Source of the DNA: an uncultured Oscillospiraceae bacterium
Lineage (GTDB): Bacteria > Bacillota > Clostridia > Oscillospirales > Oscillospiraceae
Length of the DNA stretch: 41,759 bases
Direction: 5' to 3'
NCBI GenBank assembly: GCA_900757415.1
Contig: CAAENU010000060.1
Location: 1-41,759, forward strand
Shown: piece by piece, positions 7,751 through 16,293 of the stretch
Layout of the letters: every line of letters begins with the position of its first letter
Position numbering within the stretch: the first letter of the stretch is position 1
Program-made: the position numbers and the translations under genes
The notes under the pieces: model-generated
Seen by the model: the letters and a program-made list of their open reading frames with translations, nothing else
Database searches by the model: none
Told to the model about the DNA's origin: nothing

Positions 7751-7788
7751 ATAAAAAATAAATGCGGCACAGGATAACTGTGCCGCAT
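7751..7788 (-). terminator. Attenuator terminator before aroF-tyrA
   Basis: On the minus strand a perfect 11-bp stem ATGCGGCACAG / CTGTGCCGCAT (7788-7778 and 7772-7762) with a five-base loop is followed by TTATTTTTTAT. It lies between the leader peptide and aroF. The 5' arm can instead pair with 7824-7815 at the leader stop codon, the arrangement of an antiterminator. Confidence 0.93.
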
Positions 7789-7814
7789 CGAATTGCCTGT
7801 TATGGCCTCTTTTT

Positions 7815-7851
7815 ATGCATCACAAATTACCCTTACTACCAAAGATAGTAA
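7815..7851 (-). promoter_or_regulatory. Pause-type hairpin and antiterminator segment in the aroF leader
   Basis: Minus strand. 7851-7833 folds into an 8-bp hairpin (TTACTATC / GGTAGTAA, one wobble, TTT loop) just after the Tyr codons. TGTGATGCAT (7824-7815), which contains the leader stop codon, can pair with ATGCGGCACA (7788-7779), the 5' arm of the terminator: eight Watson-Crick pairs, one wobble and one mismatch. GGTAA upstream of it can extend the pairing to TTATCC with one bulge. Pairings were found by eye and not folded by program. Confidence 0.65.
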
Positions 7852-7888
7852 AGTAATAGTAATAAGCATAAGAAGAGAAACCGAACAT
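7820..7888 (-). CDS. Phe/Tyr-rich leader peptide of aroF-tyrA
   Basis: A 22-codon open frame starting at ATG 7888-7886 and ending at TGA 7822-7820. The peptide begins MFGFSSYAYYYYF and ends TIFGSKGNL: five Tyr and four Phe, four of the Tyr in a row. GAGG (7901-7898) sits 9 bases before the ATG, and a consensus promoter lies 31 bases further up. Nothing like a functional protein is expected; the inferred role is to report Tyr/Phe-tRNA charging by ribosome stalling, as in enteric pheA and trp leaders. It is too short for normal gene callers. The coding call depends on composition, ribosome binding site and context; homologous leaders were not checked. Confidence 0.85.
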   Translation of the reverse strand: MFGFSSYAYYYYFTIFGSKGNL

Positions 7889-7918
7889 GGATATATACCT
7901 CAAAAAATTGTTTTTATC

Positions 7919-7947
7919 ATTATATGAGCTATGAGCCGCAATGTCAA
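7919..7947 (-). promoter_or_regulatory. Consensus promoter of the aroF-tyrA leader transcript
   Basis: Minus strand TTGACA (7947-7942), exactly 17 bp, then TATAAT (7924-7919): a perfect sigma-A consensus. Such a strong promoter fits a gene regulated downstream by attenuation instead of at initiation. Confidence 0.93.
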
Positions 7948-8156
7948 CAGCTCTTGAGAGAAAAAGTAAACAGTTGTGGAAGATATTGCGCATATACTTT
8001 TTGTGGAAAAAAGAAAAATATGAGTTTTACGCGGCAGCTGCCGTACCGCGTTGGACTTTTGGGGAGGAAATTTTTTCGAAGGCGGAACTGTATACGGGAT
8101 TTGTTTTATGGGAAATAAGTGGCTGTGAATTTTTTGAAAAGTGTTTGGGAAAGGGG

Positions 8157-8185
8157 TTGCTTTTATCTGCCATTGGTGATAGGAT
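8157..8185 (+). promoter_or_regulatory. Possible promoter of the lipoprotein gene
   Basis: TTGCTT (8157-8162), 17 bp and TAGGAT (8180-8185) are a weak match. The rest of the 320-base gap from 7925 to 8244 holds the divergent aroF promoter and AT-rich sequence with no other clear element, apart from a short ACCGAT/ATCGGT repeat before a T run at about 8203-8225. Confidence 0.35.
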
Positions 8186-8244
8186 TGCCTGCACCGATTG
8201 GAAAACCGTATCGGTAAAAATTTTTCCCGCAAAAGGAGATAAAG

Positions 8245-8901
8245 ATGATGAAAAAAATGTTGGCAGTTGTGCTGGCTCTTTGCATGACGCTGGCACTGAT
8301 AGGCTGCGGCAATGCCAAGCAGCCTGAGAACGAGGATCAGAGCTCCGGCGAGAGCAAACGTGTGGAGCCGCTGGCTTCTTCGGTGGATGTAAGCAATGTG
8401 ACGGAGGCAACGCTGGCTGTGTCCTTTGATAAGTCTTCGCTGCATACAGACGGCGACACCATGACGCTGGATATGAAGGTGTATGACTTTGAACAGTTTG
8501 ACGCGGCGGAGGTATCTCAGCTGAAAGAGGGCGACGTCATTGTGGTGGACGGCAAGGAGATCACCGTGGCGTCGATTGATACAACGAACGGCGTTGAGAT
8601 CAACGGCGGCTTTGACCAGGAGAACGGCGTCTCTTTGGCTACGCTGGATGGCGGCGTGCTGTGTGCTGTCGGCGCGGATGACGCCAAGAGCTATTATGAG
8701 GTGGGTACTGTGACGCTGCCGGTCAGCGAAACGTGTGTTCTGACGGACAGCGCCGATCTGAGTGCCGGTGAAAAGACCGTTGCAGCGGCTGAGCTGGCGG
8801 CGTTTTTGACGAATGATACGGCAGCGTTCCAACCGGGAAATACGCAGGTGACGGTCAGCGGCGGCCAGATCACGGCCATCAGCCGCGTGTATATGCCCTG
8901 A
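8245..8901 (+). CDS. Predicted lipoprotein of unknown function
   Basis: 218 residues. The N-terminus is a lipoprotein signal: two lysines, a hydrophobic stretch (LAVVLALCMTLALIG) and the lipobox LIGC with Cys near residue 21, so it is likely anchored outside the membrane. The mature part is acidic and appears to be a mostly beta secreted domain (repeated TLAVSFDKSS, VIVVDGKEITVASID, VTVSGGQITAISRVYMP). I do not recognise a family. The start could be 8245 or 8248; AAAGGAG at 8232-8237 suits both. It stands alone between the aroF promoter and a strong terminator, so its neighbours give no hint of function. Confidence 0.8.
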   Translation: MMKKMLAVVLALCMTLALIGCGNAKQPENEDQSSGESKRVEPLASSVDVSNVTEATLAVSFDKSSLHTDGDTMTLDMKVYDFEQFDAAEVSQLKEGDVIVVDGKEITVASIDTTNGVEINGGFDQENGVSLATLDGGVLCAVGADDAKSYYEVGTVTLPVSETCVLTDSADLSAGEKTVAAAELAAFLTNDTAAFQPGNTQVTVSGGQITAISRVYMP

Positions 8902-8918
8902 GTTACAATTGCATGTAG

Positions 8919-8956
8919 AAAGGATGTCCATCCCGCATGGGATGGACATCCTTTTT
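8919..8956. terminator. Long-stem terminator between the lipoprotein gene and polC
   Basis: A perfect 16-bp stem AAAGGATGTCCATCCC / GGGATGGACATCCTTT with a GCAT loop followed by TT. The convergent polC gene ends at 8961, so it probably serves both strands, better in the + direction. Confidence 0.9.
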
Positions 8957-8960
8957 GCGC

Positions 8961-11900
8961 TCAGAAAAAGCTGACCTGACTGGTCTCCGCCATACCGGCA
9001 AAAGCACCCAGCGCCTTGAGCTGTTCGATATGCGTTTTACTCAGTTTGTTGCAGGCGGTGGAAAACTCCTCAATGGAGATGAATTCCTTCCCCTTACGCT
9101 GCTCCACGGTAGCCAATGCCGCCGCTTCACCCAGACCGTGCACCGACACAAAGGGCGGCAGCAGGCCGTTTTCCGTAATGAGAAAATGGGTGGCGTCTGA
9201 CCGATAGATATCAATGGTGTCAAAGTGGAAGCCGCGCAGATAAAACTCATAGCATACCTCCAGCGTGACCATCAGATCCTGCTCCACGGCGGTGGCGTCC
9301 TTATTGTTCTCGATCTCGCGGATCTTCCGCTTGACCGCGTCCAGACCGGCGCAGCAGTACTCCGCATCAAAAGCTTTGGCACGGATGGAGAAGAAGGTGG
9401 CATAGAAAGCCAGCGGCTCATGCACCTTGAACCAGGCGATACGGAAAGCCATCGTTACATAAGCAACGGCGTGGGCCTTGGGGAACAGGTAGCCGATCTT
9501 GGCCAGAGATTCGATGTACCAGTCTGGCACATTGTGCTCCCGCATGGCCTCCTCCCAGCCGTCTTCAAAACCTTTTTTCTTCACCTTGCCCTTTCGGACA
9601 GCCTCCATGATCTTGAAGGACATCTTGGGATCCAATCCCATGGAAATGAGATAGAGCATGATATCGTCGCGGCAGCCTACCGTTTCCAGAACGGTGGCCG
9701 TGCCGCTGACGATCAGCTCACGGGCGTTGCCCAGCCACACATCGGTACCGTGGGAGAAACCGGACAGGCGCACCAGCGTGTTAAAGTTGGTGGGTTGGGT
9801 ATCCACCAGCATCTGGCGGGTGAACCGGGTGTTGAACTCCGGGATGGCGACGGCGCCGGTGGGGCCGAGGATCTCATCGTTCTCATACCCCAGCACCCTG
9901 GAGGAGATGAAGATGGACATAGTGTCGGGGTCATCCAACGGGATCTGGCGGGCATTGACGCCGGTGAGATCCTCCATATACTTGATCATAGTGGGATCAT
10001 CGTGGCCCAGCATGTCCAGCTTCAGGAGGTTATCCTCCATGCAGTGGTATTCAAAATGAGTGGTCACGGTGTCGCTGCCTGCGTCATCGGCGGGATGCTG
10101 CACGGCGGTGAAGTCCTCCACATCCATATCGTCCGGCACCACCACCAGTCCGCCGGGGTGCTGGCCCGTGGTACGGCGAACGCCAACGCAGCCCTGGGTC
10201 AGACGGTTCATCTCCGCGTTGGAGGCGGTTTCCCCCTTTTCCTCCAGATACTTCTTTACCATGCCGAAGGCGGTTTTTTCCGCCAGCGTGCCGATGGTGC
10301 CGGCACGGAACACCTGCGTGGCACCGAACATCTCAATGGCATGGCGGTGAGCTCTGGCCTGATATTCGCCGGAGAAGTTCAGATCGATATCCGGCACCTT
10401 GCCGCCGCCGTAGCCCAGAAATGTCTCGAAGGGGATGTCAAAGCCGTCCTTTTTCAGCTTTGCGCCGCATTGGGGGCACATTTTATCGGGCATATCCGCG
10501 CCGCAGCCGTACTGCGGATCGGTTTGAAACTCCACATACTGGCACTCCGGGCAGTAGTAGTGGGGCGGCAGGGAATTTACCTCGGTGATGCCGGACATAT
10601 AGGCCACCAGCGAGGAGCCGACGGAACCACGGGAACCTACCAGATAGCCGTTTTCAAGGCTGCGCTGCACCAGCTTCTGGGCGGACATATATACCACGTC
10701 GTACTTGCCCAGAATGCTGTTCAGCTCCACGTTCAGACGGTCCACGATCAGCTGGGGCGGGTTTTCGCCGTACATGGCGTGGCACTTGCTCCACACCCGG
10801 TCATACAGCTCCTGCTCGGAGTTCTCAAGGCGCGGCGGAAACAGCTGGCCCGGCGGCAGCAGCTCGATCTCTTCAATAAGATCGGCAATCTTGCGGGGGT
10901 TATCGATGACCACCTCATGGGCCTTTTCCGCACCGAGATAGGAGAATTCCTCCAGCATTTCATCGGTGGTCTTGAAGTAGATGGGCAGCGGCGCGTCAGC
11001 ATCGGAGAACTTTTTGCTGGCCAGCAGGATGTGACGGTAGATCTCATCCTCCGGCTCCTGAAAGTGCACGTCGCCGGTGGCGCACACCGGTTTTCCCAGC
11101 TCCTCGCCCAGACGGACAATGGTGCGGTTAAATTCCCGCAGCTCTTCCTCTGACTGCACATCGCCGTTGCGCAGCATGAACATGTTGTTGCAAATAGGCT
11201 GGATCTCCAGATAGTCGTAAAAGGCGGCGATACGCTTCAGCTCTGCCCATTCACGGTGCTCAGATACCGCGCGGAACAGCTCGCCCGCCTCACAGGCGGA
11301 GCCGATGATCAGACCCTCGCGGTGGGCGGCCAGCTCCGTTTTGGGGATGGTGGGCACCCGATGAAAATACTTCAGGTTGGAGGCGCTGATGAGCTGGTAG
11401 AGATGCTTCAATCCCAGCTTGTTTTTGGCCAGAATGATAATATGCTTGGGAAAGCGGTTGGATTTGCCGCCCTGCGGCCGCAGCTTCAGCATTTCCTGAT
11501 TGATCTGCTGAATGCGGTTGATATGCAGCTCGCTGCGCATTTTTTCGAAGAAGGGAACCAGCATATAACCCACCATACCGGCATCATCCGATGCGCGGTG
11601 ATGGTTAAAAGCGGGCAGATCCAAATGCTCCGCCACGATGTCCAGCTTGTATTTGTGCAGCTCCGGCAGCAGATTCTGGGCCAGAATCAGCGAATCGATG
11701 TAGGTGGGGTCAAAATCCAGTCCCACCTTTTCGCAGCCGGCGCGGATGAAGCTGATGTCGAAAGGCGCGTTGTGTGCCGCCAGCGGCCGACCGTTCACGA
11801 ATTTCAGGAACGCCGTCAGCGCCTCTTTCAGCGAGGGAGCGTCGGAGAGCATGGCGTCGGTGATGCCGGTCAGGCCGATGATCTCGGGCGTCAGGCGCCG

Positions 11901-12905
11901 GTGGGGATTGACAAAGGTCTGAAACGTGTCGGTGATCTGACCGTTTTTCAGCACCACCGCGCCGATCTCTGTGATGGCCTCGGTGGCGACCTTCAGGCCG
12001 GTCGTCTCAATATCGAAGCAGACAATCTCCTCGTCAAAGGACTGGTCCAGATCGCCATGCACCGCCACGCGATCGTCCAGATTGTTGACAAAATACCCCT
12101 CGACACCATAGAGGATCTTGATTTTTCCGGCATTATGCCACGCGTCGGGGAAGGACTGCACCACGCCGTGATCCGTGATGGCAATGGCGGGGTGACCCCA
12201 TGCAACGGCCTGCTTGATGACGCTGGCGGTATCCGTCAGGGCGTCCATGTTGGACATGCGGGTGTGCAGATGCAGCTCCACCCGCTTTTCAGGACTGGTG
12301 TCCCTGCGCCCCTCATGGGTGATTTTCATGATATTCAGCGGGCGCAGCTGGATATCCTTGCCGTCGCGGGTCAACTCCACAATGCCCTGCAGGCGCAGCC
12401 ACATGCCGGGGTTGATCAGACCGTTCAGAGGCTTGGCCTCTTTTTCATCCATATATTTGCGCACGGTGACGCTGCCGGCGTAGTCGGTCATATCAAAGGT
12501 CAGGCACCACAGGCCCGGCCGCCGCGTTTCGTACAGTTCGGCGGCAAAAACCTTGCCCTCCACCACGATGGCGCCCATTTTGGGGTTGAGATCCACCATG
12601 GGGATAGGCTTGCCCTTGATGGGTTTGCCCAGCAGCACCTCACCGCCGGATTTTTTGGCGGCGGACTGGGGAGTTTGCACCGTCAGACGCAGCTGGTGCA
12701 GCTCGTATTCCTGCATCAGCAGCTGGCGCACCGTTTCCTGTGCGGCATCCGGCAGCGTTTCGCCGCACTGAAGCTCCAGCTCCATGGTGCGGTTTTCCCG
12801 GTCCAGCACGCCGCCGACTACCGCCGCGTCATGCAGCAGCAGACGCAGCTCACGGGGCGGCAAAAAGCGGTCAAAAAAATCAAAAAACGGGATCTTATCC
12901 GTCAT
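8961..12905 (-). CDS. polC: DNA polymerase III alpha subunit, PolC type
   Basis: 1314 residues, the Gram-positive replicative polymerase with built-in 3'-5' proofreading. Visible in order: a short N-terminal domain (to ~110), an OB-fold region (~110-195), a PHP domain starting at LHLHTR (211-216) interrupted by the DEDD exonuclease (FDIETTG at 297-303, AAHNAPFD near 376-383), and a polymerase core with a zinc-binding Cys cluster (CPEC at 785-788, CPQC at 810-813) and the catalytic PDIDLNFSG (838-846). It is about 100 residues shorter than Bacillus PolC, mainly at the N-terminus. It is the last gene of the pyrH operon, 89 bases after ispG, with AAGGA before the start. Confidence 0.98.
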   Translation of the reverse strand: MTDKIPFFDFFDRFLPPRELRLLLHDAAVVGGVLDRENRTMELELQCGETLPDAAQETVRQLLMQEYELHQLRLTVQTPQSAAKKSGGEVLLGKPIKGKPIPMVDLNPKMGAIVVEGKVFAAELYETRRPGLWCLTFDMTDYAGSVTVRKYMDEKEAKPLNGLINPGMWLRLQGIVELTRDGKDIQLRPLNIMKITHEGRRDTSPEKRVELHLHTRMSNMDALTDTASVIKQAVAWGHPAIAITDHGVVQSFPDAWHNAGKIKILYGVEGYFVNNLDDRVAVHGDLDQSFDEEIVCFDIETTGLKVATEAITEIGAVVLKNGQITDTFQTFVNPHRRLTPEIIGLTGITDAMLSDAPSLKEALTAFLKFVNGRPLAAHNAPFDISFIRAGCEKVGLDFDPTYIDSLILAQNLLPELHKYKLDIVAEHLDLPAFNHHRASDDAGMVGYMLVPFFEKMRSELHINRIQQINQEMLKLRPQGGKSNRFPKHIIILAKNKLGLKHLYQLISASNLKYFHRVPTIPKTELAAHREGLIIGSACEAGELFRAVSEHREWAELKRIAAFYDYLEIQPICNNMFMLRNGDVQSEEELREFNRTIVRLGEELGKPVCATGDVHFQEPEDEIYRHILLASKKFSDADAPLPIYFKTTDEMLEEFSYLGAEKAHEVVIDNPRKIADLIEEIELLPPGQLFPPRLENSEQELYDRVWSKCHAMYGENPPQLIVDRLNVELNSILGKYDVVYMSAQKLVQRSLENGYLVGSRGSVGSSLVAYMSGITEVNSLPPHYYCPECQYVEFQTDPQYGCGADMPDKMCPQCGAKLKKDGFDIPFETFLGYGGGKVPDIDLNFSGEYQARAHRHAIEMFGATQVFRAGTIGTLAEKTAFGMVKKYLEEKGETASNAEMNRLTQGCVGVRRTTGQHPGGLVVVPDDMDVEDFTAVQHPADDAGSDTVTTHFEYHCMEDNLLKLDMLGHDDPTMIKYMEDLTGVNARQIPLDDPDTMSIFISSRVLGYENDEILGPTGAVAIPEFNTRFTRQMLVDTQPTNFNTLVRLSGFSHGTDVWLGNARELIVSGTATVLETVGCRDDIMLYLISMGLDPKMSFKIMEAVRKGKVKKKGFEDGWEEAMREHNVPDWYIESLAKIGYLFPKAHAVAYVTMAFRIAWFKVHEPLAFYATFFSIRAKAFDAEYCCAGLDAVKRKIREIENNKDATAVEQDLMVTLEVCYEFYLRGFHFDTIDIYRSDATHFLITENGLLPPFVSVHGLGEAAALATVEQRKGKEFISIEEFSTACNKLSKTHIEQLKALGAFAGMAETSQVSFF

Positions 12906-12994
12906 AATTCTGTCCTTTTCGTCTGTATGGTAGGAAGTTGCTGGGGTGGGAGTGTTATCGGCCCCCGCGCACGTTCTGCCGGTGGTTCTCCTGT

Positions 12995-14032
12995 TTACAG
13001 CTTCTCAATCTCCGACATCAGGGCGTCGATCAGCTCTTCCTGCGGCACCTTGCGGAGAATTTCGCCCCGGCGGAACAGCAGGCCCTCGCCATCGCCGCCG
13101 GCAATGCCCACATCGGCATTTCGCGCTTCGCCGGGACCGTTGACCACACAACCCATGACCGCGACGGTGATGGGTTTGGTGCAGCCGCGGAGCCGACGCT
13201 CTACTTCCCGGGCAATGGGGATCATGTCGTATTTCGTCCTACCGCAGGTGGGGCAGGAGATCAGATTCGGCCCGCTGCGCCGCAGGTCGATGGCCTGCAG
13301 AATGCGTTTGGCGGCAATGATCTCCTCCTCCGGGTCCGCCGTCAGGCTGACGCGGATGGTATCGCCGATGCCCTGACAAAGGAGGCCGCCGATGCCAATG
13401 GCGGATTTCAGCACGCCCATTTCCGGGGTGCCCGCCTCGGTAACCCCCAGATGCAGGGGATAGTCCGTCTGCTGCGAGAGCAGGGTGTAGGCCTGCATAT
13501 TGGTGGGGACGTGGGAGCATTTTACCGACAGACAGATGTCGTCAAAGCCGCAGTCGTTCAAAAGACGGACGTGACCCATGGCGCTGTCTACCAACGCCTG
13601 AGCCGTTACACCGCCGTATTTTGCCAGCAGTCCCTTTTCCAGCGAGCCGCCGTTGACGCCGATGCGGATGGGGATATGGCGTGCGCGGCAGGCATCCGCT
13701 ACCGCCCGTACCCGCTCCTGAGAACCGATGTTGCCGGGGTTGATGCGGATCTTGTCCACGCCCTGCCGGACGCATTCCAGCGCCAGCCGGTAGTCAAAGT
13801 GAATGTCCGCCACCAGCGGGATGTGGATGCCGCGCTTGATGGCGCCCACAGCCTCCGCCGCCTCCATGGTGGGCACCGCCACCCGGATGATTTCGCAGCC
13901 GGCCTGCTCCAGACGCAGGATCTGCGCCACGGTGGCGGCCACATCCTCGGTATGGGTGCTGCACATGGATTGGATCGCCACAGGCGCGCCGCCGCCAATG
14001 GCGACACCGCCGATGTTCATTTGTCTGCTCAT
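12995..14032 (-). CDS. ispG: (E)-4-hydroxy-3-methylbut-2-enyl-diphosphate synthase
   Basis: 345 residues. IspG (GcpE) is the [4Fe-4S] enzyme that turns MEcPP into HMBPP in the non-mevalonate isoprenoid pathway. The start (IGGVAIGGGAPVAIQSM) and the TIM-barrel segments RINPGNIG and GVNGGSLEKG are typical. The C-terminal iron-sulfur domain has CPTCGR and VMGCVVNGPGEA, giving the three cluster cysteines. It lies 15 bases after rseP and in the same transcript as dxr and uppS, so precursor synthesis and undecaprenyl diphosphate synthesis are co-expressed. In Bacillus proS occupies this place. Confidence 0.97.
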   Translation of the reverse strand: MSRQMNIGGVAIGGGAPVAIQSMCSTHTEDVAATVAQILRLEQAGCEIIRVAVPTMEAAEAVGAIKRGIHIPLVADIHFDYRLALECVRQGVDKIRINPGNIGSQERVRAVADACRARHIPIRIGVNGGSLEKGLLAKYGGVTAQALVDSAMGHVRLLNDCGFDDICLSVKCSHVPTNMQAYTLLSQQTDYPLHLGVTEAGTPEMGVLKSAIGIGGLLCQGIGDTIRVSLTADPEEEIIAAKRILQAIDLRRSGPNLISCPTCGRTKYDMIPIAREVERRLRGCTKPITVAVMGCVVNGPGEARNADVGIAGGDGEGLLFRRGEILRKVPQEELIDALMSEIEKL

Positions 14033-14047
14033 AGCATCCTCATCCTC

Positions 14048-15118
14048 TCAGGTAAACAGTTTTCGCACATCGCTGAAGGTTACCAGTGCAATCAGCGCCA
14101 GCAGCAGCACCAACCCGGCAAAGTGAATATAATTTTCATATTTTGCGGGGATCTGCTTTTTGATCAGCGCCATGGAGATGGCGTTGACCACCAGAAACAG
14201 GATCTTGCCGCCATCCAGCGCCGGCAGAGGCAGCAGGTTCATAACGGCCAGATTTACAGTGATCAGCGCGGCGAGATAGGCGATATTTTCCACGGCCGCA
14301 CCAAAGGACTCGGAAGCCTCGCCCACCTCTGTCATGGTGGATACAATGCCAACCGGGCCGCTGAGATCACGAAGTCCCGCCTCGCCCGTTACCAGCATTT
14401 TCAGGCTTAGGCGTACCAGACGGACAAAATCCAGCGTATTATTCCAGCTGTTGGCGATCCGGTCGCCCACCGTGGCTTCCTTTACGCCGAAAAGCAGACC
14501 GTAGCCGGTGTAAGCACTGCCGTTTTGATCGATATAGGAGGCCTTTTCCATGGGAAAGTCCCGCAGCGTGACTTTTTCACCGTTACGGCGAACCACCAGA
14601 TCAAAAGTACCGTCATGATTCAGGCCCAGCAGCAGGCCGACATCGCTGTACATATACACCCGCTCGCCATCGATGGACAGCAGCGTGTCGCCAACCTGCA
14701 GGCCGGATTCGGACTGGAGGGGGCAGCCATCGGCAAAGGCGGTGATGGTGGGGTCATAAAAGGCTTGCGCATTGCTGTACAGCACCAGCAGGATCACAAA
14801 ACCCGCCACAAAGTTCATAAACGCACCGGCGGCAAAAATCAGCAATCGGGGCCAGAACCCCTGGTGGTTCAGGGCGTGGGGATCATCAGAATCCTCATCC
14901 TCGCCCTCCATGGCGCAAAAGCCGCCGCAGGGAATGGCGCGGAGCGCATACAGTGTATCGCCCTTTTGCTTTTTCCACAGGGCGGGCCCCATGCCGATGG
15001 AAAATTCATTGACGGTCACGCCGCAGGCTTTGGCCGCCAGAAAGTGACCCAGTTCATGGACGGCGATCAGTATACCAAAGATGAGGATCGCCACAAGAAT
15101 ATAGACAATGGTTGACAT
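14048..15118 (-). CDS. rseP: RIP metalloprotease RseP (site-2 protease)
   Basis: 356 residues. Intramembrane zinc protease that cleaves anti-sigma factors and leftover signal peptides. HELGH is at residues 21-25 in the first membrane helix. A PDZ domain follows (GDTLLSIDGERVYMYSDV), and the C-terminal NLLPLPALDGG supplies the third zinc ligand region. The usual position after dxr is kept, with a 13-base gap. Substrates cannot be told from the sequence. Confidence 0.95.
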   Translation of the reverse strand: MSTIVYILVAILIFGILIAVHELGHFLAAKACGVTVNEFSIGMGPALWKKQKGDTLYALRAIPCGGFCAMEGEDEDSDDPHALNHQGFWPRLLIFAAGAFMNFVAGFVILLVLYSNAQAFYDPTITAFADGCPLQSESGLQVGDTLLSIDGERVYMYSDVGLLLGLNHDGTFDLVVRRNGEKVTLRDFPMEKASYIDQNGSAYTGYGLLFGVKEATVGDRIANSWNNTLDFVRLVRLSLKMLVTGEAGLRDLSGPVGIVSTMTEVGEASESFGAAVENIAYLAALITVNLAVMNLLPLPALDGGKILFLVVNAISMALIKKQIPAKYENYIHFAGLVLLLALIALVTFSDVRKLFT

Positions 15119-15131
15119 AAAAACAGTTCCT

Positions 15132-16283
15132 TTATCGTGTCAGTACCGCCCGGGCCGCCGCGCGGGCAAGGCGGTCTGCTTCCAGTATATCCGTAAGGCT
15201 TGGCTGATATTTCATCGCTACGCGCTCCAGCGCAGCCTCCACGGTGCGATGGATACCGTTAAAGCCGGTTTCGCCGCGCAGAAATGCCCACACGGCCTCC
15301 TCGTTGGCGGCGTTCATAATAGCACAGGCGGTGCCGCCCGCCGCGGCGCACTGCCGGGCGATGGCGTAGCATCGGAAGGCCCCGTCGTCGATGGGATCAA
15401 AGGTCAGCGGGCCGCAGGTGAGAAGATCCAGCGGCTGCTCCGACGATGGTGCGCGCAGAGGCCACGTCATGGCGTAGCGGATGGGAAGCTTCATATCCGG
15501 GGTGCCCAGCTGGGCCAGCAGAGCGCCATCCTGAAACTCCACCAGCGAGTGGATAACGCTCTGACGGTGGATCACCGCCTCCACCTGAGAAAGAGGCAGA
15601 CCGTACAGGCGCATGGCCTCGATGATCTCCAACCCTTTGTTCATCAGCGTGGCGGAGTCGATGGTGATTTTGGCGCCCATGCTCCAGTTGGGATGCTTCA
15701 GGGCGTGGGCGGGCGTCATGTTTTCCAACTCCGCATAGCGCTTTCCGAAGAAGGGGCCGCCGGAGCAGGTGAGGATCAGACGGCGGATCTCGCCGCGATC
15801 CCCGCAGCCTTGCAGGCATTGAAAAATGGCGGAATGCTCGCTGTCGACGGGAACGATATCCGCGCCATATTCGCGGGCCGCCGCCATCACCAGCTCTCCG
15901 GCGCACACAAGAGTTTCCTTGTTGGCCAGCGCAATGCGCCGACCCAAACGGATGGCGGCCAGCGTTGGCTCCAACCCCACGCTGCCCACCACGGCGGTGA
16001 CCACGGTGTCCGCCTCTGCCGCCTGCGCGGCAGCCAGCAGACCATCTGGCCCGGACAGCACCTCGACATCCGTGCCGTGCAGGCGGCGGCGCAGCTCGGC
16101 AGCCGCGCCCTGGTCATAAAGCACCGCAAGGCGCGGGCGAAATTCCCGCGCCTGCGCTTCCAGCAGATCCACGCTGTCATGCGCCGCCAGCGCGGCCACA
16201 TGCAGCTTCAGTTCCCGGGCCACGGCCAGCGTCTGCCGGCCGATGGACCCCGTACTTCCCAGCAGGGAGATGATTTTTGTCAT
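15132..16283 (-). CDS. dxr: 1-deoxy-D-xylulose 5-phosphate reductoisomerase
   Basis: 383 residues. Makes 2-C-methyl-D-erythritol 4-phosphate, first committed step of the MEP pathway. The NADPH-binding motif GSTGSIGRQT starts at residue 9. The metal and substrate loop is VPVDSEHSAIFQ, and the family segment MGAKITIDSATLMNKGLE is complete. It is 10 bases downstream of cdsA and 13 bases upstream of rseP. Confidence 0.97.
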   Translation of the reverse strand: MTKIISLLGSTGSIGRQTLAVARELKLHVAALAAHDSVDLLEAQAREFRPRLAVLYDQGAAAELRRRLHGTDVEVLSGPDGLLAAAQAAEADTVVTAVVGSVGLEPTLAAIRLGRRIALANKETLVCAGELVMAAAREYGADIVPVDSEHSAIFQCLQGCGDRGEIRRLILTCSGGPFFGKRYAELENMTPAHALKHPNWSMGAKITIDSATLMNKGLEIIEAMRLYGLPLSQVEAVIHRQSVIHSLVEFQDGALLAQLGTPDMKLPIRYAMTWPLRAPSSEQPLDLLTCGPLTFDPIDDGAFRCYAIARQCAAAGGTACAIMNAANEEAVWAFLRGETGFNGIHRTVEAALERVAMKYQPSLTDILEADRLARAAARAVLTR

Positions 16284-16293
16284 GCTCGATCCC

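Noticed and set aside
7941..8327. 128-codon plus-strand frame before and into the lipoprotein gene
   Set aside because: It starts inside the aroF promoter, has no good ribosome binding site, and overlaps the lipoprotein signal peptide in another frame.
9225..13376. Long plus-strand open frames (642 and 706 codons) over polC and ispG
   Set aside because: Antisense shadows caused by strong third-position GC bias; no family resemblance and they run across real gene boundaries.
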